This document shows, one piece after another, positions 19,348 to 31,504 of a stretch of 64,000 bases of DNA. Positions within the stretch are counted from its first letter, which is position 1; every line of letters begins with the position of its first letter. The stretch lies in NCBI RefSeq assembly GCF_000209165.1, contig NC_009042.1, forward strand, positions 2,294,001 to 2,358,000, in the 5' to 3' direction. The DNA is from Scheffersomyces stipitis CBS 6054 (lineage: Eukaryota > Ascomycota > Pichiomycetes > Serinales > Debaryomycetaceae). The translations under genes and the position numbers were made by a program. Under the pieces are notes generated by a model. The model did no database searches and was not told the origin of the DNA. It saw nothing but the letters and a program-made list of their open reading frames with translations.

Positions 19348-20973
19348 ATGACTTCGCATCTGAAAGTGATTGCGCCTTCGCCGAAGTACTTCAACTCGAT
19401 TCTGTCGTCGCTCAACTCAAGATTCGGCAACTATCCCCAGCTGACTTCGCCCAACAATCTTTTCCCCAATGCCTCCTCAGCGGCCACCACAGCATCTTTG
19501 ACTTCACAGCCGGCTCCTCCTTCAACGCCTCCCCCTCTTGACGAGCTCCTCAACGACTGCTTTCTCTTCAGCATCGATGAGCTCAGAGACCCATACAGAG
19601 TTTGCCACGTCAAAAAATTCATAGAGTTCACTACAAAGCACCATTGCGAGGAGAACTTGAAGTTTCTCGTGGAGATCTACAAATACGAGTTCAACTACGA
19701 CCGTATCTTTCCGATATCGTCCAAGATCCACAGATTAAACAATACTCCCAGCCCGAGCCTTACCAGTTTCTTGAACAGTCCCTCTATAGACTCTTGCATA
19801 GGCAAATCCTCGACTTCTGCTAGTCGTAAGAAGAACTATGCCAAAAGCATCTTGTCCACTACCACGTCGTTGAAGTCAGAAGATTTGGATCCTAACGCCA
19901 TGTTTGTATCTACTATCGACGACTTAGAGCCACAAAATTTGCTGACAATAAACAGTAACATCTGGGAAGGCTTGAAAGAAAAAACTCTCCAACCTTTAAG
20001 TGACAGTGACGACGATGACGGTGAAGATGATGCTCTTGATGATGAAATTGAAGAAGACGATATTTCAGACTCGGATAGAGAAGCTTTAGCTTCACAATGG
20101 GATAATATTATCGTGAACTATATCCAAAATGATGCTCCTGACCAGATCAACTTGTCGCAGAAGTTGTGCGACCAGATCCACCAGGAAACAGCTATTGAGA
20201 GAACTCACAAACCCTGGATCTTGCTAACAGCCAAAAATGAAGTGTTCCAGATCATCAAGGAAAACGCCTATATGGACTACAGCAGCCGGGAAAGAGCCAA
20301 CTGCTCCAAGTGCAGCGACAACATTAGTAGCAACGACAGTAGCAATGGTAGCAATAACGTTTTACCTAGTTGTCGTGAATTGTCTTCACCCAAGTCAACA
20401 TCTTTGGCTAGTTCTAAGGTCTGCTCCAATGCTTCCTCTACTATGTCTCCTGGGTCCCCAGCTACCGTTTCAAGATCCATTGAAATAAAAGGATCCAACA
20501 GCGGCTCCATCTCGCCTATGGGCTACTTAAACAAGCAATCGTACAAGCATGTCAAGAACAAGTTGCTTTCCATCTCAACATCTGTGTCTAGTTTGAACAA
20601 TAACAGCCAACACACTTCTCCTATGAATCCAACACCAGCGTCACTCAGCGTATCACCTAACCATTCTTCTTCTTCTTCAATCACCAATTTATTTGGCCAT
20701 TTGAAGTTGTATAACAATAGCAATAGCAGCCCCAATTCCACTAGCATCAATAATGGCAACGCACACCACGCCAATTCTTCTCACCAACACAACAACATCC
20801 ATCATTTCGGGAACGTAAGTCACGGAAACACAAGTACTGTCAATTCCGGTACGTCCACTCCCGTAGGCTCAACGCTCCATTCTTTAACCAACAGCCCTGA
20901 AGGCTTGACTCCTACCAGCAGTACGGTGTCGAGCTTGAAGTTCTGGAACAAGAAGAAAACGAACCACTCATAG
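19348..20973 (+). CDS. RGS2: RGS-domain regulator of G-protein signalling, Rgs2-like
   Basis: RGS proteins accelerate GTP hydrolysis by G-alpha subunits; yeast Rgs2 acts on Gpa2 in glucose-cAMP signalling. From the ATG at 19348 the product has 541 residues (an upstream in-frame TTG is not a eukaryotic start). The RGS fold begins near residue 57 with LLNDCFLFSIDELRDPY, then VKKFIEFTTKHHCEENLKFL and EIYKYEFNYDRIF. It is interrupted by about 110 Ser/Asp-rich residues including an acidic run, then resumes at QWDNIIVNYIQNDAPDQINL and PWILLTAKNEVFQIIKENAY. The C-terminal half is Ser/Asn/His-rich and probably disordered. S. cerevisiae Rgs2 is about 310 residues, so this one is much longer. SOK1, a PKA-pathway suppressor, is the next gene; no functional link is implied by position alone. 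Confidence 0.82.
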   Translation: MTSHLKVIAPSPKYFNSILSSLNSRFGNYPQLTSPNNLFPNASSAATTASLTSQPAPPSTPPPLDELLNDCFLFSIDELRDPYRVCHVKKFIEFTTKHHCEENLKFLVEIYKYEFNYDRIFPISSKIHRLNNTPSPSLTSFLNSPSIDSCIGKSSTSASRKKNYAKSILSTTTSLKSEDLDPNAMFVSTIDDLEPQNLLTINSNIWEGLKEKTLQPLSDSDDDDGEDDALDDEIEEDDISDSDREALASQWDNIIVNYIQNDAPDQINLSQKLCDQIHQETAIERTHKPWILLTAKNEVFQIIKENAYMDYSSRERANCSKCSDNISSNDSSNGSNNVLPSCRELSSPKSTSLASSKVCSNASSTMSPGSPATVSRSIEIKGSNSGSISPMGYLNKQSYKHVKNKLLSISTSVSSLNNNSQHTSPMNPTPASLSVSPNHSSSSSITNLFGHLKLYNNSNSSPNSTSINNGNAHHANSSHQHNNIHHFGNVSHGNTSTVNSGTSTPVGSTLHSLTNSPEGLTPTSSTVSSLKFWNKKKTNHS

Positions 20974-21953
20974 CATATTCTCGCATTTATAGATTTTTTT
21001 AGTATATTATGTATTCATGACCTGTATTAATAGAATTGAACTCTTAAGATTTTTAAGAGTATATATCCAATAATTAAGCGAAGTTGTAGTTACACCATTG
21101 TCCTAACTATTCGGCGAATATATCAATTTTCGCAACCATAATATGAAATCAATAAAAGAACAAAAAATAAAGCATGGGAAATAGGATTTACACAAAAAAG
21201 AAGGCAAATTAGGATGACGATGCTACCATATAACGGCCCTATACGGAGCTTCATCATCTTCACTATCATCTTAGTGATTTCGTCTAAAGTGGTTTGCTTA
21301 TTGTGAACATCATATCATCTTCTGATTTATTCCTGCACACTGCCTATCAGGACTAACCGAAACAGATTAGCAAGCCATCTCAAAGCCTCAGTTAGATGGA
21401 TAAATCAGGTGAAATCAGTTCACAGATCGTATTCTTTCCTTCCAGGTATAAATACTATCTATTAATACTGTTATTCTCTACTTTTCGTACAAAGCCATAA
21501 ATTGGAGAAAAACCAAGTCTCACAGAACAGCCACCAGATACTCACAATTCTCACTAGAATTGTCACATAGTTAAGCCTCACACAAAAATAGCTACTAGAG
21601 AGCATCGCATGCACTAGTCTTTATCCGAATCCACAGCCGTCCTGAAATTCACCAGACTGAATATCTCTCAGCTGAATAACTTGACTTCAACTAGGTCCCA
21701 GTAATTATATTGTCCTTTTCAACCACTACCCAGTCCTCCAACTGTCATTTCTTGCTAATTCACATTTCTTCTACTCTTATCGTCTTGACTCAGCTTGCCG
21801 CACTTCTCCACAAAAAGCGATTACACAAATCCAACCCCTGTTCTTTCTTAAAAGCACCCAATTTTCAACTGACATTACAACTACAGGCTTACAACTAACA
21901 ATAAGACTTGCAATAATTGGGTTCGCTCCTACTACTGTCTCTTCTTCGCTGCC
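20974..21953 (+). promoter_or_regulatory. SOK1 upstream region
   Basis: These 980 AT-rich bases hold the 3' end of the RGS2-like gene and the SOK1 promoter and leader. An open frame at 21710-21898 is short, resembles nothing known and is probably leader sequence. No other structure was noticed. Confidence 0.5.
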
Positions 21954-24758
21954 ATGGACTCCAACAAGTTGAACGACTCCAAGAGCGAAAGAGAGAGTAG
22001 CACCAAAGCCTCGGAAGGTACCACACCCAACAGCAGTCCCTTTCCACAGCTGCCTCCACGAACTCCACCTCCACCTTCGACTACAGGTTCTAGAACATTA
22101 TCAGATAGCGAGACGTCACCACCATCGTCTTCATCTTCACCGACTTCTCCATTTCAGCTTCCCTCTTATATTCTCCGCAATCTCACTCCCGTGAAAAAGT
22201 CCAAGTGCAAAAAAGACTATGCTGAGCACCGCAGACGCAGAGCAAACCACATTTCGAAAAAGAAGGAAATGCTCAAGCACCGTTCGTTGTCTGTGATAAA
22301 AAAAGTTCACGATGTTAGAGAACAACGTCGTCAAGCTCTACAACAGCAGATTGGCAAGTTGGAACTAGACTTGAAGCGGGCTACTTCTAGAAGACACCAC
22401 TACCTCCAAACTGTGAAAGAAAGAGCAGGCAATAGTTCAACTCTCGGATTTCGAATGTTGAAGCTACCATCTTCTCTATCAGAAGAAAACGAAAATGAAC
22501 AGGAACAGAAAGAGAAACACAATGACGATTCTTCTAGAATTGTAGACTCCTACAGAAATGTTCAGTACGACATGTCCATAGTGACGCTGATCCAGAGGTT
22601 AGTAAAGACTGCTTTGTACAAACGTTATCTTAACGTTCTTAAAGAGTCAGGATTCTTGGATTGTTTCACTCCGTTCGAGACATCTATTTCCTACGCTGAA
22701 GGTGTAAGACAACTTAATAAACCTGAGTCTCGCTTGGTGCGAGCCTTCGTTTATGTTCTTCAGTACTTACAGGTTCCAGATCCACTTGGAACTACCCAGC
22801 CTTATTCTGGATTTCTCTATGCTTTCATTCTTCTTTCTGACTATACAGACTGCATTTCTGGACAAGCAGACCACCCTGGATTTAACAGCAACTTGAGTGA
22901 TAGCTTCCACGACAATTCACTAAACAATTTCCTCTGGCTCCTTATCTTCAAGCATGCCAACGAAATGATCGAGAACTTCAAAACAGTAGTGGCACATGGA
23001 ACATTAACTACAGAGTTTCTTGAATCGTGGAAGAACTACTCGTTTCTCTTCAGTATCTTCAAATACAACCATTTCTTCAATTTGATATCTATTCTCGATA
23101 AGTCCATTGAAGTCACCAACAAAATGATGGCTATCACTGACGACGGGCTGGTGTCGAGAAAGAAAGCGGATTTGGAAAAAGAACACAAATTCCTCGAGAG
23201 ATTCCGTAACTCGACCCTGAAGAAGTTATATTGCCTGGAAGAAGTTGCTGACTTCCTTGGGATGGTCGAAAATGAGCTCAACCTGATCTTGTACAGTCCT
23301 TTGAATCAGGGATATCATAAAGTACTTAGAGGAAATAGAGTATTCAGTTATCACAACTTTTGGTTTTATTTCCCAAGAGTTTATGGTTTGGAGAATAGTG
23401 ATTGGAGACAGTACTGGTTCTTGACTTTCAAATCACAAAAAAGCACAAGACAGATTCCAGAGATGATAAGATCAGGCCATGCTTCATTAAAATTGACTTC
23501 AAAGAAAACAAAGCTCATTAGCATTCAGGATGTATTGCAAGTGCTTGGAAAAGAATCATATGATTCTCAGTATGAACTCATGACTAACTCTTTTCTTTTG
23601 GGTATGAGGATGAAAAACGTCTATGCTGAATTGTATAAGTTCTACAGAGCATACTCAAAAGTCAAGATGGACTCTTACCATCCCAATAATATTGGATTGG
23701 TGATCGATAGTATCTTCATTCAAGACGGAAGAGCCTTGCTAGTACACTACTTCAAGTTGGTAATGAATATGCTTAAGGAGCCTTGTCAGAATTCAGAATT
23801 AGTGATTCTCTCGTCTAACTGTCTTGATCTTCTAGAAAGAGAGGAAGAAGACTCTATGGCAGAACTAGTTGAGGTGGTCAAAGAATTCGAGATATCAGTG
23901 GCTAATCTCTGGATTAACCAATGTATCCCGAAAGACTTTGTCCAGTTCCAGAAGTTTGAAAACGCATACATTCTAACACACGCTGAAAACTTTTCCCGTG
24001 TACGTTCCGTCATCTACACCAACTCACCTAACTTATTCTTTCCTAACTTCTACAAGTTTTTGAAGTTATACAAGGGCTACAATCAGTTGAAGTTTCAAAA
24101 TCATTTAAGGATTCTTCATGCTTGTTTTGAAGATCCCAAACTTCTTGACTACGAATACGACGCAGGTGCTTGTAAATACTTTGTCACAGTTTTTACAGAC
24201 TTGATTGTGAACAATCGAGATGGACAATTTTTTGAGCTCGACGAGTTGAACTCATTGTTTATCAAAAACATTAAAGAACTTAACGGTAGAGTGAGACTGA
24301 TGCTTGTAGCTACTGCTTGTCTAGTTCTTTTAATTTCATACAGTACAAACATGAGACTGTGCGGTAATTTCGTCTCTTTCAAAGCTCACCCCAAGGAGAT
24401 GTTTAATCTGATCTTACTTCACTCAACCAGCCCTGCAGCCGCTATATCACATGTCGAGACGGAATTGAGAGGTTGGATATCAGAAGGCACCGATTTGGTT
24501 AATTTTATTTCTTTCAGAGAGTTCTATCTCAAGTCGAATTGTTCTATCGAAGACTTGTTGCTACAAAAATTCAACAAATTGGTGAATCTGCTGGCAGAGG
24601 AAAACTTGAATATATTACAGGGCAATTTTAAGTATTGCCAGGATACGGCAACTACACTTTGGAAAGATATTGGGGATATGACTATTTATATATATAGATT
24701 ATACGGGCCGTTACTCAACTGGATATATGGAGATCTTGGACGGCCCATGGACAATTGA
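21954..24758 (+). CDS. SOK1: Tcp11-family protein Sok1
   Basis: SOK1 was found in yeast as a multicopy suppressor of loss of cAMP-dependent protein kinase; the family is the T-complex protein 11 (Tcp11) group. The 934-residue protein has a Pro/Ser-rich start (PPRTPPPPSTT, then SPPSSSSSPTSP), a strongly basic helical stretch (HRRRRANHISKKKEMLKHRS, about residues 91-110), and then a long alpha-helical Tcp11 domain from about 200 to the end, including RLVKTALYKRYLNVLKESGF and VRLMLVATACLVLL. Length is close to S. cerevisiae Sok1 (about 900). The start ATG has G at -3 and follows a 980-base upstream region. No introns or frame breaks are visible. Confidence 0.88.
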   Translation: MDSNKLNDSKSERESSTKASEGTTPNSSPFPQLPPRTPPPPSTTGSRTLSDSETSPPSSSSSPTSPFQLPSYILRNLTPVKKSKCKKDYAEHRRRRANHISKKKEMLKHRSLSVIKKVHDVREQRRQALQQQIGKLELDLKRATSRRHHYLQTVKERAGNSSTLGFRMLKLPSSLSEENENEQEQKEKHNDDSSRIVDSYRNVQYDMSIVTLIQRLVKTALYKRYLNVLKESGFLDCFTPFETSISYAEGVRQLNKPESRLVRAFVYVLQYLQVPDPLGTTQPYSGFLYAFILLSDYTDCISGQADHPGFNSNLSDSFHDNSLNNFLWLLIFKHANEMIENFKTVVAHGTLTTEFLESWKNYSFLFSIFKYNHFFNLISILDKSIEVTNKMMAITDDGLVSRKKADLEKEHKFLERFRNSTLKKLYCLEEVADFLGMVENELNLILYSPLNQGYHKVLRGNRVFSYHNFWFYFPRVYGLENSDWRQYWFLTFKSQKSTRQIPEMIRSGHASLKLTSKKTKLISIQDVLQVLGKESYDSQYELMTNSFLLGMRMKNVYAELYKFYRAYSKVKMDSYHPNNIGLVIDSIFIQDGRALLVHYFKLVMNMLKEPCQNSELVILSSNCLDLLEREEEDSMAELVEVVKEFEISVANLWINQCIPKDFVQFQKFENAYILTHAENFSRVRSVIYTNSPNLFFPNFYKFLKLYKGYNQLKFQNHLRILHACFEDPKLLDYEYDAGACKYFVTVFTDLIVNNRDGQFFELDELNSLFIKNIKELNGRVRLMLVATACLVLLISYSTNMRLCGNFVSFKAHPKEMFNLILLHSTSPAAAISHVETELRGWISEGTDLVNFISFREFYLKSNCSIEDLLLQKFNKLVNLLAEENLNILQGNFKYCQDTATTLWKDIGDMTIYIYRLYGPLLNWIYGDLGRPMDN

Positions 24759-27988
<3,230 letters not shown>

Positions 27989-28478
27989 TTCTCTAAAAAA
28001 ACTCAATGATTTATTCAGCATATAACAAGCACATTACAGATGAGCCCGTTGGGTTCATATCTCTTCAAAAATGATACAATTCTCGTTCGTTAGTTTTTAC
28101 TCAATATACAGATGCCAGTTGGTTTAAGATATGTAGACTCTCTGTCTATTTAGTTGAGTATAAGATTTATTGCAAAATTTATGTCACAAATTACTACATA
28201 AATTTTGTAGATCCACATTCAATAGACTTCTGGGTTTCCGATGAATACCACAGAATATAAAAGGTTGTAATATGCTTAAAAGTTGCTGACATTCCTGTGA
28301 AGAAATATTTCGCAGCTAAAGCTCGTTATACTGGAACACTTCTGTTGATACTATGAGACTGCACATATTCACTTATCATGAGTTAAATTTCCGAATGAAT
28401 ATATCTAATGAACATGGACAAATATCCAAAGTACAAACTATTTTCTTTTTCAAACGTACCAAAATCATATCTGGGCAG
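27989..28478. other. ARG5,6 3' region and OCA4 upstream region
   Basis: About 490 AT-rich bases with a perfect 12-bp inverted repeat (28173-28207). The first in-frame ATG of the OCA4 frame is at 28353, but the family start is at 28479. Confidence 0.5.
28173..28207. repeat. Perfect 12-bp inverted repeat
   Basis: CAAAATTTATGT (28173-28184) and ACATAAATTTTG (28196-28207) are exact reverse complements around an 11-base loop. In RNA this would form an AU-rich hairpin about 190 bases past the ARG5,6 stop. Confidence 0.85.
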
Positions 28479-29924
28479 ATGTTGGTAACTCCAGACAACT
28501 TTGGGCTTGTTGAGCCCGGAATTTACCGTTGTTCGAAGTTAGAACTGGACAATTTTCCGTTTTTGGAAACTCTCCAGTTGCTGTCGTTAGTTCTCTTGGA
28601 TGCTGAAAAACCACCCCGAGCTTTGAACGATTTCATTCTGGCCCACAAGATCGAGTTGTTTAGCTTGGGAAGACTCAAGATCTCGAACCATCATCATACA
28701 GGAGCGGAGGTTTCCAACAGTAAGGATGAAGACGATGACGATGACACTCTTTCTACAAGCAGCAAAGGTTCCGATAAAGGTAGCACATCTATAAATACAC
28801 AGCTAGAAGAAAGCAAGAACGCGATTGAAGTAATCTCGTTGAACATCAACAAGAACAAGAATGACCAATGGATGCTAATAGAGAAGAACCTCATTCTGAG
28901 AGCTTTTGAGCTCTTGTTGAACAAACACAAACATAATATACTTCTTGTAGATTCGACAGCCACGTTGATCGGAATACTAAGAAAGATTCAGAAGTGGAAC
29001 TTCCTTTCCATTTTGAATGAGTACCGAATCTATTCCGGAAGTTCGTCGAAGAACAATTACTTTGCTGAGACGTTCTTGGAGTTGATCCAGACAGAGTTAA
29101 TTCCCTACGAAATTGACCAGCTCAATCAGCAGGTGAAACAGCAACAGCAATATATTCAACAACAAGAAGAACAGCAACAGCAGCAACAGCAGCATGAACA
29201 AGAAAACGAAGATATTCCCAATGCTGACTTCAAGTTGTCAGAAAGTCTTTTTAAACGCCCGGAGTTCCTGAAAAGTACTTCTCGTTCCAGTTCTATAAAT
29301 GGAATAAACGAAGAAATATGGGACGAAGACGATGTGAACAGCATTGATGATGACGATATGGACGACGATTTACTTTCTGCATCACCTCAGATTCCAGCCA
29401 ATTTGCTAAAACTTGTAGAACAGCGCAAACAAGAGGACAAGAGAGACATCGATTCTGACAATGATAGCACTCCTGGAACTTCTCCCAAGTTGGGAAGAAC
29501 CAGTAGACATGGTAGTTTTAACAATAACGAAATATACTTGACCGCGGCCAGAATGAATCTTGAGCGCAGAAGATCTTCTATTGACTCCAAATTCATGAGA
29601 GCCAGTAATAGCAAGTTCCGCAATCAGCAATCTCCAAGACCTATTCATGCACAGAGGGCCTCGTTTGATAGTGCTACCCCCATAATAAAAAGAGGCAAAG
29701 ATAAGGACATGTTACCTAAATTCATGACTAATACAGAGATCGAAGCCATCAGATACAAGTATGACTATAAATACTACAAGAATCTAAATAAGTATCCTAC
29801 TACGTTTGAGAATGTCAGCGTTGTCAAGTTGAAGTTGCCAGCAGATAATAAGTTGCCCAAGTGGTTTATACGGGGGCGTGATTTCTGGGAGGGTCATTAT
29901 AAGACGACAAATGGAATAGAATAG
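28479..29924 (+). CDS. OCA4: Atypical tyrosine-phosphatase-family protein Oca4
   Basis: Oca proteins (Oca1-Oca6, Siw14) form a set of dual-specificity-phosphatase relatives linked to oxidant-induced arrest and inositol-pyrophosphate metabolism. Starting at 28479, the 481-residue product opens MLVTPDNFGLVEPGIYRCSK, which aligns with the Oca4 N-terminus; the frame stays open to an ATG at 28353, which would add 42 residues with no family match. At HNILLVDSTATLIGILRKIQKWNFLSILNEYR the position of the catalytic HCxxGxxR loop lacks Cys and Arg, so the protein is probably catalytically dead, as in S. cerevisiae Oca4. A polyglutamine stretch and acidic Ser-rich inserts separate it from the conserved end, LPADNKLPKWFIRGRDFWEG. 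S. cerevisiae Oca4 is 362 residues. Confidence 0.87.
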   Translation: MLVTPDNFGLVEPGIYRCSKLELDNFPFLETLQLLSLVLLDAEKPPRALNDFILAHKIELFSLGRLKISNHHHTGAEVSNSKDEDDDDDTLSTSSKGSDKGSTSINTQLEESKNAIEVISLNINKNKNDQWMLIEKNLILRAFELLLNKHKHNILLVDSTATLIGILRKIQKWNFLSILNEYRIYSGSSSKNNYFAETFLELIQTELIPYEIDQLNQQVKQQQQYIQQQEEQQQQQQQHEQENEDIPNADFKLSESLFKRPEFLKSTSRSSSINGINEEIWDEDDVNSIDDDDMDDDLLSASPQIPANLLKLVEQRKQEDKRDIDSDNDSTPGTSPKLGRTSRHGSFNNNEIYLTAARMNLERRRSSIDSKFMRASNSKFRNQQSPRPIHAQRASFDSATPIIKRGKDKDMLPKFMTNTEIEAIRYKYDYKYYKNLNKYPTTFENVSVVKLKLPADNKLPKWFIRGRDFWEGHYKTTNGIE

Positions 29925-30131
29925 CATGTATAATCATTGGAATAATGGATATTTATTGCATTTATTGTAAAATTGTACCAATTGGGACTTTAAGACGACG
30001 ATCTGATATATATGGGAATCTACTTACAACTTCTATAGAATGTAATCTGATATTCTCTTTCGGTATTATCATACTTTTGTCTCAATTTCTTTTTATTTAT
30101 AACTTAAAAATCTCCTATTTTGTCCTCAGCA

Positions 30132-30878
30132 TCAGAATTGTCTTTTTCCCCAGGTAGCCTTGGAAGTGTGGCCACTTGCACTGTTGTTGGTATCTACAGA
30201 GTCAGACTGACTAGGCGAAGTGTTAAACATCCTCTCTCTTAATCTGGAACCAGAAGTAGAGTTGGACGAGTAACTGTTGCTTCTTCCTGGTTGCACTGGC
30301 AAAGTATTATATCCTGAGCCTGGAATCGACTGCTGTCTTGATTTATTGTACATGTCCTGCAATTTGCTAGAAGATCTGGGTTGGTATGGTCTGGGACGAC
30401 CTCCTTGTGGCTCTGGCGAACCTGAATGAACCGAATTGTTGGTTCCGTCGTACAGATGTTGTGGCAGGTGATAAGAGTTCTTCTGATGAGATTGTTGGCT
30501 GTAGCTGCTGTTGTTGCTGATGTTGCCGTTGTTGTACACTGGCTGTAATTCATTATGGCCATTACTACTGAAATTATTGTGACTATTGCGATTGATGTTG
30601 TGACTGTTTTGACCCGAGTAGCTAGAATTGTTACTATAACTATTGGAGTTTCTGTTGGCACTTCTGGCTGGAAGAACTGTCACTCCCAACCATTCAGGGT
30701 AAGGCTGGTGCTGGGAATCGAAATATTTCACAAAGGCATTGTGGATGAGAGTATCCTCTTCAGAATTGCCGTCTTTCTCTGTGTACGCAGCCAAAGAGAG
30801 ATTGGCGAATTTGGCATTGTAGTTTTCTCTGATTTTCGAGAAGAATCCAGTCGAGCTGGATGGGGCATGTTGACTCAT
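30132..30878 (-). CDS. MSO1: Sec1-binding exocytosis protein Mso1-like
   Basis: Mso1 binds the SM protein Sec1 and Sec4 at sites of exocytosis and helps SNARE-complex function. The 248-residue product has an N-terminal segment, GFFSKIRENYNAKFANLSLA, then TEKDGNSEEDTLIHNAFVKYF and YPEWLGV (about residues 11-66). This matches the Mso1 Sec1-binding pattern (an amphipathic helix, then TExDGxTxxxTxxHxAxxKxY and a PxWLG motif). The remainder is Asn/Ser-rich, with KLQDMYNKSRQQSIPG and SGSRLRERMFNT as short conserved-looking islands, and ends KATWGKRQF. S. cerevisiae Mso1 is about 210 residues. The call rests mostly on the first 70 residues. It is convergent with OCA4 and divergent from MSS116. Confidence 0.75.
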   Translation of the reverse strand: MSQHAPSSSTGFFSKIRENYNAKFANLSLAAYTEKDGNSEEDTLIHNAFVKYFDSQHQPYPEWLGVTVLPARSANRNSNSYSNNSSYSGQNSHNINRNSHNNFSSNGHNELQPVYNNGNISNNSSYSQQSHQKNSYHLPQHLYDGTNNSVHSGSPEPQGGRPRPYQPRSSSKLQDMYNKSRQQSIPGSGYNTLPVQPGRSNSYSSNSTSGSRLRERMFNTSPSQSDSVDTNNSASGHTSKATWGKRQF

Positions 30879-31504
30879 GGTATCTCTGTAGTATGATATG
30901 ATGATAAAATGAGTAGATATTTGGTTTTTGTTTAATAACGATTATATAATGATAAGACAATTGTGTTATTCGTTAATAGATAAGTTTGGCAATGAAATAG
31001 AAGTGACTGAAGACTGAAAATTGATATTCTCCAGACATTTCAAGATCAATGCGCAGTAAATGTTCCTAAGTCAGTAATTTTGTTCTGATCCTCCGTAACA
31101 AAAATAGTGCGACAATTCCTCGCTATTTTCACCAACACAAATCTTCTCCTTGAGCCTTCTGTAACTACAGAAGAATTCTCCAACATAGCCTTGTGGCACT
31201 ACATTAGGGACAAGAAGGACCTGTAGTCTCATTATATTCTTCCTTTCTCGCACTCAGTAAAGTACTCGTTTACCTTTCTTTGTTCTACGCTCTTATCTTC
31301 TCGCTATTTTCTGTCGCTATTTTCTGTCGCTATTTTCTCCATATTTTCTCAATACTGCTCCACCATTCTTCTCTCGCATATCAAATATCACCAACGTGAC
31401 TGTGCGCACCTGATTAGACATCGCAAAATGCCTGATAAAAATATGGAAAAGTTTTCAGCCATTTCAACTTACTATCTTTTTCGATCCAATCCACTCCCCA
31501 TCGC
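30879..31504. promoter_or_regulatory. MSO1/MSS116 divergent promoter
   Basis: The 626-base gap holds no gene. The 11-mer TCGCTATTTTC occurs at 31120 and then three times in tandem as a 13-bp unit (31301-31339), on the MSS116-sense strand, 165-205 bases before its ATG. Confidence 0.6.
31301..31339 (+). repeat. Three tandem TCGCTATTTTCTG units
   Basis: Units at 31301-31313, 31314-31326 and 31327-31339 (the last ends C instead of G). An isolated copy of the first 11 bases lies at 31120-31130. Confidence 0.85.
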
